A stretch of DNA of 64,000 nucleotides from Cellulosimicrobium cellulans (GCF_024124905.1 NZ_JAMXST010000004.1:124001-188000); one strand, 5' to 3'. Positions 52,522 to 61,412 are shown, counted from the stretch's first letter. Notes: generated by a model from the letters alone, not told the origin. Program-made: numbers and translations.

Positions 52522-52893
52522 GTGGGAATGAAGCAAGAAGAGAGCGTGTACCGCTCGCGCCTCGACGTGGGGTCGCTCCGGCAGGTCCTGCGTGGCGCGT
52601 GCGGGAAGGCGGAGATCAGCCCAGTCCAGTTCGACGCGCTCGACGACCCGCCCGACTTCTCGATCCTGGCCGAGAAGCGAGGCTTGATTGGGGGAGACTC
52701 GGCGATCCAGGTGCACATCAACGACAACGGTGATCACCGCCTGGTCCTGCTCGTCGCCCTCGGGGACTCCGGGTTCGCACGTGCGATGCAGGGAGCCAGG
52801 AACTCTCTCAGCTTCGGGGGATCCAAGAAGTTCGCGGCGACCGTCGCGGAAGCGATCCGCTCCGCCGACCCGTCGTTCCAGCAGGTCGGCTGA
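52522..52893 (+). CDS. Hypothetical small alpha/beta protein
   Basis: 123 residues, no family recognised. RSRLDVGSLRQVLRGACGKA, then QVHINDNGDHRLVLLVALGD and FGGSKKFAATVAEAIRSADP suggest a compact fold with a central sheet. GTG 52522 with GGAG about nine bases upstream; ATG 52528 is an alternative. Its 5' end is less GC-rich than the surroundings. Last gene of the unusual block. Confidence 0.6.
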   Translation: MGMKQEESVYRSRLDVGSLRQVLRGACGKAEISPVQFDALDDPPDFSILAEKRGLIGGDSAIQVHINDNGDHRLVLLVALGDSGFARAMQGARNSLSFGGSKKFAATVAEAIRSADPSFQQVG

Positions 52894-53089
52894 CGCGAGC
52901 GGGGCAGCCCGTGCACGTCGCGCGGGCCGCCCGTGTACCGCGCTGCTTGCTCAAGGGAGGTTCGGTTCGCGGCACCTTGCCGGGACGGCGTCGTGGCCGA
53001 CGCGCGGCTGTCGCCCGGGCAGCGTGCGTCTGCCGGGCACGTCCGCCGAGGGGGGGAGCGGGACCGCCCGCCGCCCTCGGCGCGACCCT

Positions 53090-53095
53090 ATGCTG
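53090..53095 (+). promoter_or_regulatory. Candidate -10 of a leaderless transcript
   Basis: TATGCT lies five bases before the GTG of the FGE-like gene, placing the transcript start at or next to the start codon. Confidence 0.5.
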
Positions 53096-53100
53096 GCCGC

Positions 53101-54003
53101 GTGGCCCTCACCGAGCTCGTCCCCGTCCCTGGTGGGACGTTCCGCATGGGTTCCGACCGGCACTACCCCGAGGAGGGGCCGGCGCATGACCGCGCGGTCG
53201 AGCCGTTCCTGCTGGAGCGGCACGCGGTGACGAACGCGCAGTACGCGGCGTTCGTCGCGGACACGGGGTACGTCACGGTCGCGGAGCGCCCGCTCGACCC
53301 GGCCGACTTCCCGGGAGCGGACCCGGCGGACCTCGTGCCCGGGGGTCTCGTGTTCACCCCGACGGCGGGCCCGGTGGACCTGCGCGACTGGCGGCAGTGG
53401 TGGCGGTGGCAGCCCGGGGCGTCGTGGCGCTCGCCGCAGGGGCCGGGGTCCGACGTCGCCGACCGTCCGGACCACCCGGTCGTGCTCGTCGCGTTCGAGG
53501 ACGCGTCGGCCTACGCGGCGTGGGCGGGGCGCCGTCTGCCGACGGAGGCCGAGTGGGAGCGGGCCGCTCGCGGCGGGGTGGAGGGGGCCGAGTACGCGTG
53601 GGGCGACGAGCTCGCGCCGGGAGGGCGGCCGATGGCGAACACGTGGCTCGGCCGTTTCCCCTATCTCAACGAGGGCTGGGGCGGGACGTCACCGGTCGGG
53701 TCGTACGAGCCGAACGCGTACGGGTTGCTCGACCTGATCGGCAACACGTGGGAGTGGACGGTCGACACGTTCGCGCCGCGCCACGTCGTCCCCGGCACGC
53801 GCGGGCCGGACGCCGGGGCACGGCCGAACCTCCTGGCGCCGACGACGTCGCCGCAGGTCATGCGCGTCACCAAGGGCGGATCCCACCTGTGCGCGCCCGA
53901 GTACTGCCGCCGGTACCGGCCGGCGGCCCGGTCGCCGCAGTCGGACGACAGCGCGACGACGCACCTCGGGTTCCGCTGCGCCGCCGACGTCGACGCCGCC
54001 TGA
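53101..54003 (+). CDS. Formylglycine-generating enzyme family (SUMF1) protein
   Basis: 300 residues. LTELVPVPGGTFRMGSDRHY, RHAVTNAQYAAFVADTGYVT, RRLPTEAEWERAARGG, LLDLIGNTWEWTVDTF and KGGSHLCAPEYCRRYRPAAR are all present. The two cysteines in CAPEYC are the copper-binding pair of true formylglycine-generating enzymes, so this is probably catalytic rather than a general FGE-sulfatase-fold protein. The enzyme oxidises a Cys in the CxPxR motif of sulfatases to formylglycine. No sulfatase is in the window. The start has no Shine-Dalgarno but a close -10, so it is probably leaderless. Confidence 0.9.
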   Translation: MALTELVPVPGGTFRMGSDRHYPEEGPAHDRAVEPFLLERHAVTNAQYAAFVADTGYVTVAERPLDPADFPGADPADLVPGGLVFTPTAGPVDLRDWRQWWRWQPGASWRSPQGPGSDVADRPDHPVVLVAFEDASAYAAWAGRRLPTEAEWERAARGGVEGAEYAWGDELAPGGRPMANTWLGRFPYLNEGWGGTSPVGSYEPNAYGLLDLIGNTWEWTVDTFAPRHVVPGTRGPDAGARPNLLAPTTSPQVMRVTKGGSHLCAPEYCRRYRPAARSPQSDDSATTHLGFRCAADVDAA

Positions 54004-54006
54004 CGG

Positions 54007-54046
54007 ACGACGAAGGCCCCCGCCGGACGGCGGGGGCCTTCGTCGT
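54007..54046. terminator. Terminator between FGE-like and DUF4190-like genes
   Basis: Perfect 18-bp stem (54007-54024 with 54029-54046) and a four-base loop. Confidence 0.8.
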
Positions 54047-54085
54047 GCATGGAGAGCAGACAGAGCTCTCCGAACAGCGTGAACG

Positions 54086-54583
54086 TCAGCCGCAGGTGTA
54101 CGTGACGCCGTCCTCGAAGTGCGTGCCCGGACCGAGCTCGGCGCACTTCTCGAGGACCGCGGAGGTGGTGACGCCGATGATGATGCCGACGACGATCGAG
54201 ATCACCAGCATGATGGCGCCGACGATGATGCCCGCGAGGGCGACGCCGTTCTTGTAGCCGGCCTTCTTCGACTTGTTGAAGGCGATGATGCTGAGGATCA
54301 GGCCCACGATCGACAGGCAGCCGAGGAACGACAGCACGAGGCCGACGATGCCCATCGTCTTGCCGGGGTCCTGGGCCGGGGCGGAGTACCCCGGGGTGCC
54401 GCCCTGCGGGGCGTTGTACTGCGGCGCCTGCGGCGCGCCGTACTGGGCTGCCTGCGGGGCGCCGTACTGCGGGGCCTGCGGCGGCTGCTGGGGCTGGCCG
54501 GGCTGCGGCGCGCCGTACGCGGGCGGTCCGGACGGCGTCCCGCCAGGCTGCGGGTTCTGGTCGGGCTGGTCGGGGGTCGACAT
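54086..54583 (-). CDS. DUF4190-type membrane protein with Pro/Gln/Tyr-rich N-terminus
   Basis: 165 residues. The first ~70 are repeats of QYGAPQ and PGQPQQPP, a disordered cytoplasmic or surface tail. Two membrane helices follow: TMGIVGLVLSFLGCLSIVGL, then AFNKSKKAGYKNGVALAGIIVGA and MLVISIVVGIIIGVTT. This is the DUF4190 pattern. Two cysteines in the short C-terminal part (LEKCAELG, TYTCG) could form a disulphide. The ATG at 54583 has GAGGAGA upstream. Confidence 0.85.
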   Translation of the reverse strand: MSTPDQPDQNPQPGGTPSGPPAYGAPQPGQPQQPPQAPQYGAPQAAQYGAPQAPQYNAPQGGTPGYSAPAQDPGKTMGIVGLVLSFLGCLSIVGLILSIIAFNKSKKAGYKNGVALAGIIVGAIMLVISIVVGIIIGVTTSAVLEKCAELGPGTHFEDGVTYTCG

Positions 54584-54772
54584 GCGATCTCCTCGGCGAT
54601 GGGTTCGGGCCCGGCCAGTATGCCGGTCGAGGCCGCCCGGCGTCCCGCGCACCCGCGGCGCGTCCCGAACACGGGTCGCCGGTTCGTCCGCCGTCCACCC
54701 GACGGGCCGACCGTCACGAGTCCCACACATCCGTGTGTCGGCGGGGCGTGGGGCATGCGCGATGATGGGGGC

Positions 54773-56401
54773 GTGAACTCTCGGAAGGTCCGATTCGTCC
54801 CTGTCGCCCTCCCCGTCGTCCTCAGCCTCGGTGCCGTCACGGCGCTCGGCGGCTGTGCCGCGGAGAGCGCGAAGGCCGACGGGCCGTCCGCGGCCGAGAC
54901 CGGGCTCGTCGCACGCGCGGCGGAGCCGAGCGACGGCGTGCTCGTGCTCGACTCGGTCGACCCGGCGGAGCTCGCGCTGACGAGCAGCCAGGCTTTCTTC
55001 ACGTCCGCCCCCGTGGTCGTCCTCGCCGTCGCCGACGACGAGGCCGCGCAGGCCACGGCGGCCGCCGCCGCGGTCGAGCTCGCGGCGCCCGTGCTCCTGG
55101 TCGGTGGTGCCATCTCCGACGGCGGGCTGCGCACGGAGCTCGCCCGGCTCGGCACGGTCGCCGTCGTCGAGGTCGGCGAGGCGGACGCGCCCCCGGGGCA
55201 GGACGACGCGGGCGAGGTCCCCGAGCGCGCGACGCTGGGCGACGTCGAGGGCGTCGAGCGCGTCCTGCTCGACGTGGGCGCGCTCGGTGCGGACGGGTCG
55301 CTCGACCAGCACGACCTCGACGACGTCCGGGACGCGCTCCCCGAGCGCGGCGAGCCGGAGACGCTCACGGAGGTCCTCGCGCTCACCGAGCCGGGGAGCC
55401 TCGACGCCGCGGGCGGCCCGCAGTCCGCGGCGATCGCGACGGCGCGCGCGGCCGGGGCGGTGCCGCTCGAGGTGCCGCAGGGTGACCCGCGGTCCTCGGC
55501 GGAGGTCGTCGACGCGCTCGCGGCGGCGAAGGCGCTCGCCGTCGTGGGCATCGGGGCGAGCTTCGGGTCCGCGGACGACCTGGCGTGGCGGCTGCGCACG
55601 GCCGAGGCGGGCATCCTGCTCCCGAGCGGGTCGCAGCTCGTGCTCGCTGACGGGGTGCGGTACGTGGCGGTCGAGGCGGACGCGGTGACCTCGGGGCTCG
55701 TGGCGGTGGGGGACCGGGCGGTGTCCGACGCCGTCTCGCGCGCACAGGACGCGGCGGCCTCGTACGCCGAGGCGGCCCCGGGCGACGTCGTGGTCCCGGT
55801 GCTCGAGGTCCCCGCGACCCGGGCGTCGTCGAGCGCGGGGACGGACCGGGACTACTCGACGGAGCTCCCGGCGGACGAGCTGCTGCCGCTCGTGGACGCC
55901 GCCGCGACGGCGGGGGTGCTCGTCGTCCTGCGGTTCGAGCCGGGGCGCGCGACCTTCGACGAGCAGGTGGCCGAGTACGCGGACGTCCTCGCACGCCCGA
56001 CCGTGGGGGTCGCCCTCGACGTCGACGCCCGTCGCGCCGGCGGGGGCGTGCCGACCGGCACGGTCGACGCGACCGAGCTGGGCGCGGCGATCGACGCGGT
56101 GGGGGAGGTCGTGCGCACGGCGGGGCTCCCGCAGAAGCTCGTCGTGCTGCAGCGCTCGGACGCGGACGCCATCCGCGACGCGGCCGGCCTCGACCTCGGG
56201 TCCGGCGAGACGGCGGTCGTGCTGCAGTCCACCTCCGGCGACGGCTACGGCGCGCGCGTCCGCGACTGGGGCGTGCTGCTCGACGGCCTGCCGCAGGGGC
56301 TGGTCGGCGGGTGGACCACCGGGTCCTCCGACCCGGCGCGCGACGTCGAGGGCGTGCTCTCGCTCGACCCGAGCCCGCGCTACGTCGCTCCCTCGCGCTG
56401 A
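54773..56401 (+). CDS. Lipoprotein with cell-wall-binding-repeat-like segments
   Basis: 542 residues. Signal peptide with lipobox ALGGC (about residue 29). Residues 45-150 (VLVLDSVDPAELALTSSQAF, PVVVLAVADDEAAQATAAAA, APVLLVGGAISDGGLRTELA, TVAVVEVG) look like the strand-helix repeat of CW_binding_2-type proteins. The second half (370-542) has VVLRFEPGRATFDEQVAEYA and GVALDVDARRAGGGVPTGTV, where a barrel-like fold is possible. Function unknown; a wall-associated role is inferred. The GTG at 54773 has only GGGGG upstream. Confidence 0.72.
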   Translation: MNSRKVRFVPVALPVVLSLGAVTALGGCAAESAKADGPSAAETGLVARAAEPSDGVLVLDSVDPAELALTSSQAFFTSAPVVVLAVADDEAAQATAAAAAVELAAPVLLVGGAISDGGLRTELARLGTVAVVEVGEADAPPGQDDAGEVPERATLGDVEGVERVLLDVGALGADGSLDQHDLDDVRDALPERGEPETLTEVLALTEPGSLDAAGGPQSAAIATARAAGAVPLEVPQGDPRSSAEVVDALAAAKALAVVGIGASFGSADDLAWRLRTAEAGILLPSGSQLVLADGVRYVAVEADAVTSGLVAVGDRAVSDAVSRAQDAAASYAEAAPGDVVVPVLEVPATRASSSAGTDRDYSTELPADELLPLVDAAATAGVLVVLRFEPGRATFDEQVAEYADVLARPTVGVALDVDARRAGGGVPTGTVDATELGAAIDAVGEVVRTAGLPQKLVVLQRSDADAIRDAAGLDLGSGETAVVLQSTSGDGYGARVRDWGVLLDGLPQGLVGGWTTGSSDPARDVEGVLSLDPSPRYVAPSR

Positions 56402-56470
56402 CCCGAGGTGCGCCCCGAGGCGGTTGGTCGGGGCAGGAGGCCCGGGTTAGGGTGTGGTGCTCGCAAAAGC

Positions 56471-56482
56471 CGAATCGATTCG
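56471..56482 (+). promoter_or_regulatory. LacI-type operator candidate before the GH20 gene
   Basis: The perfect 12-bp palindrome CGAATCGATTCG contains the AAnCGnTT-like centre AATCGATT typical of LacI-family operators. It lies 28 bp before the ATG and follows an A-rich CAAAAGC stretch. Confidence 0.55.
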
Positions 56483-56510
56483 ATCCCAGCCCCAGACGAC
56501 GAGGTACCCG

Positions 56511-58031
56511 ATGGTCTCGATCATCCCCCAGCCCCTGCAGGTCGAGCCCGGCGCGGGCCACGTCCCCGTCTCCGCGCTGGAGGTCCACACGCTCGGCGTC
56601 GAGCGGACCGCGCCCTGGCTCGGGGACCTGACCGCCTCGCTCCTGAGCGGACTCGACGGCGTCGTCGCGACGCACGAGGACCCGGCGTCCGGCGGCACCG
56701 GCCCGTCGGCCGCAGCGGGTGCGGTGACGGGCCCCGCGGCCCCCACCGCCGTCGTGCTCCGGATCGACGCGCAGGCGGGTCCCGCGGGCTCGACGAGCCC
56801 GGAGCGGTACAGCCTCGTCGTCGACGACGGCGGCGTGACCGCGACCGCGGCCGAGCCGGCCGGCCTGTTCCACGCGGTGCAGACGCTCCGGCAGCTCGTC
56901 GAGACCCCCGGCCCGGGCGACGTGCCCGCGCGGGTGCCGCACGTCGTCGTGCACGACGCGCCGCGCTACCCCTGGCGCGGCCTGTCCGTCGACGTCGCGC
57001 GGACGTTCTTCGGCCTCGACGCGCTGCGCGCCGTGATCGACGTCGCCGCGGCGTACAAGCTCAACGTGCTCCACCTGCACCTCACGGACGACCAGGGCTG
57101 GCGCATCGAGTCGCCGTCCCGGCCCGAGCTCGCCAAGCTCTCCTCGGGGAGCGACACGTCCGGTGGGAAGGGCGGGCACCTGTCCCTCGCGGACTTCCGG
57201 GCGCTGCAGGACCACGCGGCGGAGCGCTTCGTGCGCGTCGTGCCGGAGATCGACGTCCCCGGCCACATCAACGCGGCGACGCACGTGTACGGCGACCTCA
57301 TGCCCGACGGCGTCGCGACGGAGGCGTACGCCGGCATCGAGGTCGGTTTCTCGCGCCTCACGTTCGACCTGCCCGCGACCGAGCCGTTCCTGCGCGACGT
57401 GTTCACCGACCTGGCGCACGCGACCGACGGCGAGCACGTGCACCTCGGCGGCGACGAGGTGCTGAAGATGGAGCCCGCGGAGTACGCGCGGTTCGTCGAG
57501 CTGTGCGAGCGTCTGATCCTCGACGCCGGCAAGAAGCCGGTCGCGTGGCAGGAGGCGGCCAAGGCGCCGCTGCGCCCGGGCACGCTCGTGCAGTACTGGG
57601 ACACGCACCCCATGGACCTCACGTACCTGGTCGACGCCGCGAAGGCCGGGGCGCGCATCCTCCTGTCGCCGGCGAACCGCGTCTATCTCGACATGCGGTA
57701 CACGGCGGACTTCGATCCCGCGCTGGGTCAGGACTGGGCCGGCCTCGTCGAGGTGCGCGACTCCTACGACTGGGAGCCCGAGGAGGTCGTGCCCGGTCTG
57801 CCGGCCGACACGATCGAGGGCGTCGAGGCTGCGGTGTGGACCGAGCGCATCCCGACGCTCGACGCGCTGTTCACCATGCTCCTGCCGCGCCTGAGCGCCG
57901 TCGCGGAGGTGGGCTGGACCGCGCCGGAACGCAAGGACTGGGACGGCTTCCGTCGCCGCGTCGCCCGCGAGGCGCACGCCTGGCGCCGCGCGGGGATCGC
58001 CTTCCACGAGTCGGCGCAGGTCGACTGGTGA
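56511..58031 (+). CDS. GH20 beta-N-acetylhexosaminidase
   Basis: 506 residues. An N-terminal GH20b-like domain (1-145) precedes the catalytic barrel, which begins YPWRGLSVDVARTFFGLDAL and continues with YKLNVLHLHLTDDQGWRIE. The Asp-Glu pair is in HVHLGGDEVLKM. A later WQEAAKAP and QYWDTHP line the pocket. GH20 enzymes remove terminal GlcNAc or GalNAc by substrate-assisted catalysis. There is no signal peptide, so it probably acts on imported chitin or peptidoglycan fragments, in line with the intracellular GH94 enzyme at 34.4 kb. ATG 56511 has GAGG seven bases upstream; control by a LacI-type repressor is suggested by the palindrome. Confidence 0.92.
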   Translation: MVSIIPQPLQVEPGAGHVPVSALEVHTLGVERTAPWLGDLTASLLSGLDGVVATHEDPASGGTGPSAAAGAVTGPAAPTAVVLRIDAQAGPAGSTSPERYSLVVDDGGVTATAAEPAGLFHAVQTLRQLVETPGPGDVPARVPHVVVHDAPRYPWRGLSVDVARTFFGLDALRAVIDVAAAYKLNVLHLHLTDDQGWRIESPSRPELAKLSSGSDTSGGKGGHLSLADFRALQDHAAERFVRVVPEIDVPGHINAATHVYGDLMPDGVATEAYAGIEVGFSRLTFDLPATEPFLRDVFTDLAHATDGEHVHLGGDEVLKMEPAEYARFVELCERLILDAGKKPVAWQEAAKAPLRPGTLVQYWDTHPMDLTYLVDAAKAGARILLSPANRVYLDMRYTADFDPALGQDWAGLVEVRDSYDWEPEEVVPGLPADTIEGVEAAVWTERIPTLDALFTMLLPRLSAVAEVGWTAPERKDWDGFRRRVAREAHAWRRAGIAFHESAQVDW

Positions 58032-58035
58032 CGCG

Positions 58036-59805
58036 TCAGATCCAGGTGGGCAGCCACATGTGCAGGCGCCAGAACCAGTACGGCACCTGCCACGCCGTCC
58101 AGATCGGGTAGAAGAACACGCTGACGGCGCCGATCGTCGTGAGCAGGACCGTGAGCCCCACCCGGACGCGCGCCCGCGCGACCGGGCGGTGCTCGGTGCG
58201 TTCGAGCGCGAGCGTCATCGCGTACACGAGCGTGAGCACGACCCACGGGGTGAACACGATCGAGTAGAACGTGAAGATGGTCCGCTCGGCGTAGAGGAAC
58301 CACGGAGCCCACCCGGCGACGATCCCGCTGAGGACGGCGAGCGCCCGCCAGTCCTTGAGGCGGACGAGCGCCCAGAGCGCGACGAGGATCGCGAGCGCCG
58401 CCGTCCACCACAGCACGGGGTTGCCGAGCGACGTGATCGCCCGGGCGCACCGCTCGACCTCGCACCCCGCCTCGCCGGGGTCGTAGGAGCGCCAGTAGAA
58501 CGACGTGGGGCGCCACTGGACGATCCACCCGAGCGGGTGGGCCTCGTACGTGTGCTCGGACGTGAGCCCGTTGTGGAAGTCCCACATCTTGAGGTGGTAC
58601 TCCCACAGCGACCGCAGCGCGGGCGGGAGCCACGGGACGCCCTCGCCGGGGTGCTCGAGCGCCCACTGGCGCATGTACGCCCCGGGGGTGCGGAACCACG
58701 ACGTCCACGCGCCGAGGTAGGCGAGCGCCGCGGTCGGGAGCATGACCAGCGCGGCGGGGATCGCGTCGCGCACGAGCGCGTCCTCCCACCAGCGCCCGAT
58801 GCCCGCCGCGCGCCGCGCCGTCGCGTCCCACAGCACCGACACGACGGCGAAGACCGCGAGGAAGTACAGCCCCGACCACTTGACCCCGCACGCGAGACCC
58901 AGCGCGACGGCCGCCGCGAAGCGCCACCACCGCCACCCGAGGCCGGGCCCGTAGCGTCCGATCCGTCCGCCGGCGTCGAGGATCGCGCCGCAGCGGTCGG
59001 CGAGCCGCCGGCGCGCCTGCTCGCGGTCGAGCAGCAGGCACCCGAAGGCGACGAGCACCCAGATCATGAGCATGTTGTCGAGCAGACCCGTGCGGGAGTG
59101 CACGATCGCCTCGCCGTCCACCGCCATGAGCGCGCCCGCGACGATCCCCATCGCCGTCGAGGCGAACAGCCGCCGCGCGATCCGCGCCACGAGCACGACG
59201 GCGACCACCCCGACGACCGCCGACGCGATCCGCCACGACCACGGGTTCTCCGCCCCGCCGAAGAACCTCATCCCGAGCGCGATCATCCACTTGCCGAGCG
59301 GGGGGTGGACCACGTAGTCGGCGGTCGGGAGGAACGAGTTCACGTCCCCGGCCTCGAACGCCGGGTTGGGCTCCTCGGGCCAGTCGGCCTCGTACCCGAC
59401 CTGGAGCAGCGTCCACGCCTGCTTGACGTAGTACGTCTCGTCGAACACGAGCGTGCCGGGCCGGCCGAGGTTCCACAGCCGCAGCACCGCGGCGACGGCG
59501 GCGACGATCGCGACCCCGAGCCACCCCCACAGCCGGTCGTGCGCAGTCGCTCCGAGGGCCAGACGGCGCGGCCCGAGCAGCGCGAGCAGGAGCCGCTCGC
59601 GGTGCGTCAGGTCGGACGCGGCGTCGTGCTCGATGCCCGCGGCCTCGTCGGCCCGCTCACCCGGCGACTCGGCGGCCGGGTCGTCCGACGGGTCGGACGC
59701 CTCGGCGTCGGGCGGCGGCCGGGTCCCGGCGTCGTCCGAGCGGTCGTCGGGGGCGTCGGACGCGGGCCGGGGCCCGGGGTGCGCGTCGGCGGGCGGCTGG
59801 GACAC
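58036..59805 (-). CDS. pmt: Protein O-mannosyltransferase (GT39)
   Basis: 589 residues. An acidic disordered N-terminus (1-80) leads into membrane helix 1, then the first loop with FDETYYVKQAWTLLQVGYE (the catalytic DE pair), HPPLGKWMIALGMRFFG, and GEAIVHSRTGLLDNMLM. About eleven hydrophobic helices follow. It transfers mannose from polyprenyl phosphomannose to Ser/Thr of exported proteins, as Rv1002c does in M. tuberculosis. The PT-rich protein at 19.3 kb is the sort of substrate expected. GTG 59805 is chosen because TACGAT (59818-59813) lies seven bases before it, indicating a leaderless transcript. An ATG at 59814 overlaps that element. Confidence 0.9.
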   Translation of the reverse strand: MSQPPADAHPGPRPASDAPDDRSDDAGTRPPPDAEASDPSDDPAAESPGERADEAAGIEHDAASDLTHRERLLLALLGPRRLALGATAHDRLWGWLGVAIVAAVAAVLRLWNLGRPGTLVFDETYYVKQAWTLLQVGYEADWPEEPNPAFEAGDVNSFLPTADYVVHPPLGKWMIALGMRFFGGAENPWSWRIASAVVGVVAVVLVARIARRLFASTAMGIVAGALMAVDGEAIVHSRTGLLDNMLMIWVLVAFGCLLLDREQARRRLADRCGAILDAGGRIGRYGPGLGWRWWRFAAAVALGLACGVKWSGLYFLAVFAVVSVLWDATARRAAGIGRWWEDALVRDAIPAALVMLPTAALAYLGAWTSWFRTPGAYMRQWALEHPGEGVPWLPPALRSLWEYHLKMWDFHNGLTSEHTYEAHPLGWIVQWRPTSFYWRSYDPGEAGCEVERCARAITSLGNPVLWWTAALAILVALWALVRLKDWRALAVLSGIVAGWAPWFLYAERTIFTFYSIVFTPWVVLTLVYAMTLALERTEHRPVARARVRVGLTVLLTTIGAVSVFFYPIWTAWQVPYWFWRLHMWLPTWI

Positions 59806-59812
59806 GCTGGCC

Positions 59813-59818
59813 ATCGTA
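59813..59818 (-). promoter_or_regulatory. Candidate -10 of a leaderless pmt transcript
   Basis: TACGAT on the minus strand with a seven-base gap to the GTG at 59805. Confidence 0.45.
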
Positions 59819-59848
59819 GGGGCACACGGGTGTGGAACCCTGGGAGCC

Positions 59849-60739
59849 ATGTCCTCCTCGACCGACGTGCCCGACGCCGACCGGCCCACGACCCCGCGGG
59901 AGGCCGGGCACCTGGTGCTCGGCGGCACCCCCATCGGCAACGCGGAGGACGCGAGCCCGCGCCTGCGGCGCCTGCTCGCGGAGGCCGACGTCGTCGCGGC
60001 CGAGGACACGCGCCGCCTGCACGCGCTCGCGGGCCGGCTGGGCGTGCAGGTCGGCGGTCGTGTCCTCAGCTTCCACGAGCACAACGAGACCGACCGCGCG
60101 GACGACCTGCTCGACGTCGTCGACGGCGGCGGGACGGTCCTCGTCGTCTCGGACGCGGGGATGCCGAGCGTGTCCGACCCCGGCTTCCGCGTCGTCGCGC
60201 GCGCGGTCGAGCGCGGGGTCCCCGTGACCACGGCGCCCGGGCCGAGCGCGGTGCTCACGGCGCTCGCGCTCTCCGGGCTCCCGACGGACCGCTTCTGCTT
60301 CGAGGGGTTCCTGCCGCGCAAGGCGGGCGACCGCACGCGCACGCTCGCGGCGCTCGTCGACGAGCCGCGCACGCTCGTGTTCTTCGAGGCGCCGCACCGC
60401 GTGGCGGAGACGCTCGCCGCGATGGCCGAGGCGTTCGGCGCAGACCGGCCGGCCGCCGTCGCGCGCGAGCTCACCAAGACCTACGAGGAGGTGCTGCGCG
60501 GGCCCCTCGCCGAGCTCGCGGAGCGCGCCGCCGAGGAGCAGCTCCGGGGGGAGATCTGCGTCGTGGTGGGGGGCGCGCCGCCGCGCGGGCCGGTCCCGCT
60601 CGCCGAGCTCGTCCCGGGCGTGCTGGCGCGCGTGGACGGCGGCGAGCGGCTCAAGGAGGTTGTCGCGGACGTCGCCCAGGACGCGGGGGTCGCGAAGCGC
60701 GACCTCTACGCGGCCGCGCTGGAGGCGCGCCGCCGCTGA
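59849..60739 (+). CDS. rsmI: 16S rRNA (cytidine1402-2'-O)-methyltransferase
   Basis: 296 residues, tetrapyrrole-methylase fold. GHLVLGGTPIGNAEDASPRL, VVAAEDTRRLHALAGRLG, LVVSDAGMPSVSDPGFRVV, TTAPGPSAVLTALALSGLP and RELTKTYEEVLRGPL are RsmI signatures. It methylates the ribose of C1402 in the ribosomal P site. It is divergent from pmt, as Rv1003 is from Rv1002c. ATG 59849 is preceded by GGGAG. Confidence 0.95.
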   Translation: MSSSTDVPDADRPTTPREAGHLVLGGTPIGNAEDASPRLRRLLAEADVVAAEDTRRLHALAGRLGVQVGGRVLSFHEHNETDRADDLLDVVDGGGTVLVVSDAGMPSVSDPGFRVVARAVERGVPVTTAPGPSAVLTALALSGLPTDRFCFEGFLPRKAGDRTRTLAALVDEPRTLVFFEAPHRVAETLAAMAEAFGADRPAAVARELTKTYEEVLRGPLAELAERAAEEQLRGEICVVVGGAPPRGPVPLAELVPGVLARVDGGERLKEVVADVAQDAGVAKRDLYAAALEARRR

Positions 60740-60758
60740 GACCGCGCGGGCCGGGTCG

Positions 60759-61358
60759 TCAGCGCCCGACGGCGGTGCTCGGCTCGAGCGCGACCCCGGC
60801 CGCCGCGAGCTCCTCGCGCGCCGCGGCGCCCAGCTCGGGCGTGACCGGCACGGTGAGGTCGGTGAGGACCCGGGTCGCGAGGCCGAGCGCGTGGGCGTCG
60901 AGCGCCGTCGCGCGCACGCAGTGCGACTCGGCGATGCCGACGACGTCGACGGCCTCGATCCCCGCGTCGCGCAGGACGTCCGCGAGCGGCCGGCCGCCGA
61001 CGTCGACCCCCTCGAACCCGGAGTAGGCGGCCTGGTACTCGCCCTTCTTGACCCCGGCGTCGGGCGCGAGGTCGGCCAGCGCGGGGTGGAGCTCGGCGTT
61101 CGGCGTGCCCGCGATCCCGTGCGGGGGCCACGTGTCGACGAAGTCCGGCTCCGGGCTCCAGTGCTCGCCCGGGTCCACGTGCCAGTCCTGGGTCGTGACG
61201 ACGAGGTCGTAGGCGTCGCGGTGGTCGCGCGCGTGGTCGGCGATGCGCTGCGCGACGGCGTTCCCGCCCTCGACCCCCAGCTCGCCGCCCTCGCAGAACG
61301 TGGGCTGGACGTCGACGACGATCAGCGCGCGGCGCGGCGCGGAGGTGCTCTCGCTCAT
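60759..61358 (-). CDS. pncA: Nicotinamidase
   Basis: 199 residues, isochorismatase-like fold. The catalytic triad is Asp in LIVVDVQPTFCEGGEL, Lys in GVKKGEYQAAYSGFEG and Cys in GIAESHCVRATALDA. The metal site is in TTQDWHVDPGEHW. It converts nicotinamide to nicotinic acid for NAD salvage, and in mycobacteria activates pyrazinamide. The usual TDHCV is ESHCV here, a mild variation. The start at ATG 61358 has no clear ribosome-binding site and may be leaderless. The gene converges on rsmI. Confidence 0.93.
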   Translation of the reverse strand: MSESTSAPRRALIVVDVQPTFCEGGELGVEGGNAVAQRIADHARDHRDAYDLVVTTQDWHVDPGEHWSPEPDFVDTWPPHGIAGTPNAELHPALADLAPDAGVKKGEYQAAYSGFEGVDVGGRPLADVLRDAGIEAVDVVGIAESHCVRATALDAHALGLATRVLTDLTVPVTPELGAAAREELAAAGVALEPSTAVGR

Positions 61359-61412
61359 ACGCCCACTCTGCCACGGCGGAGACGAGAGACGGCGGGGTGG
61401 CGGCCGGGAGAG

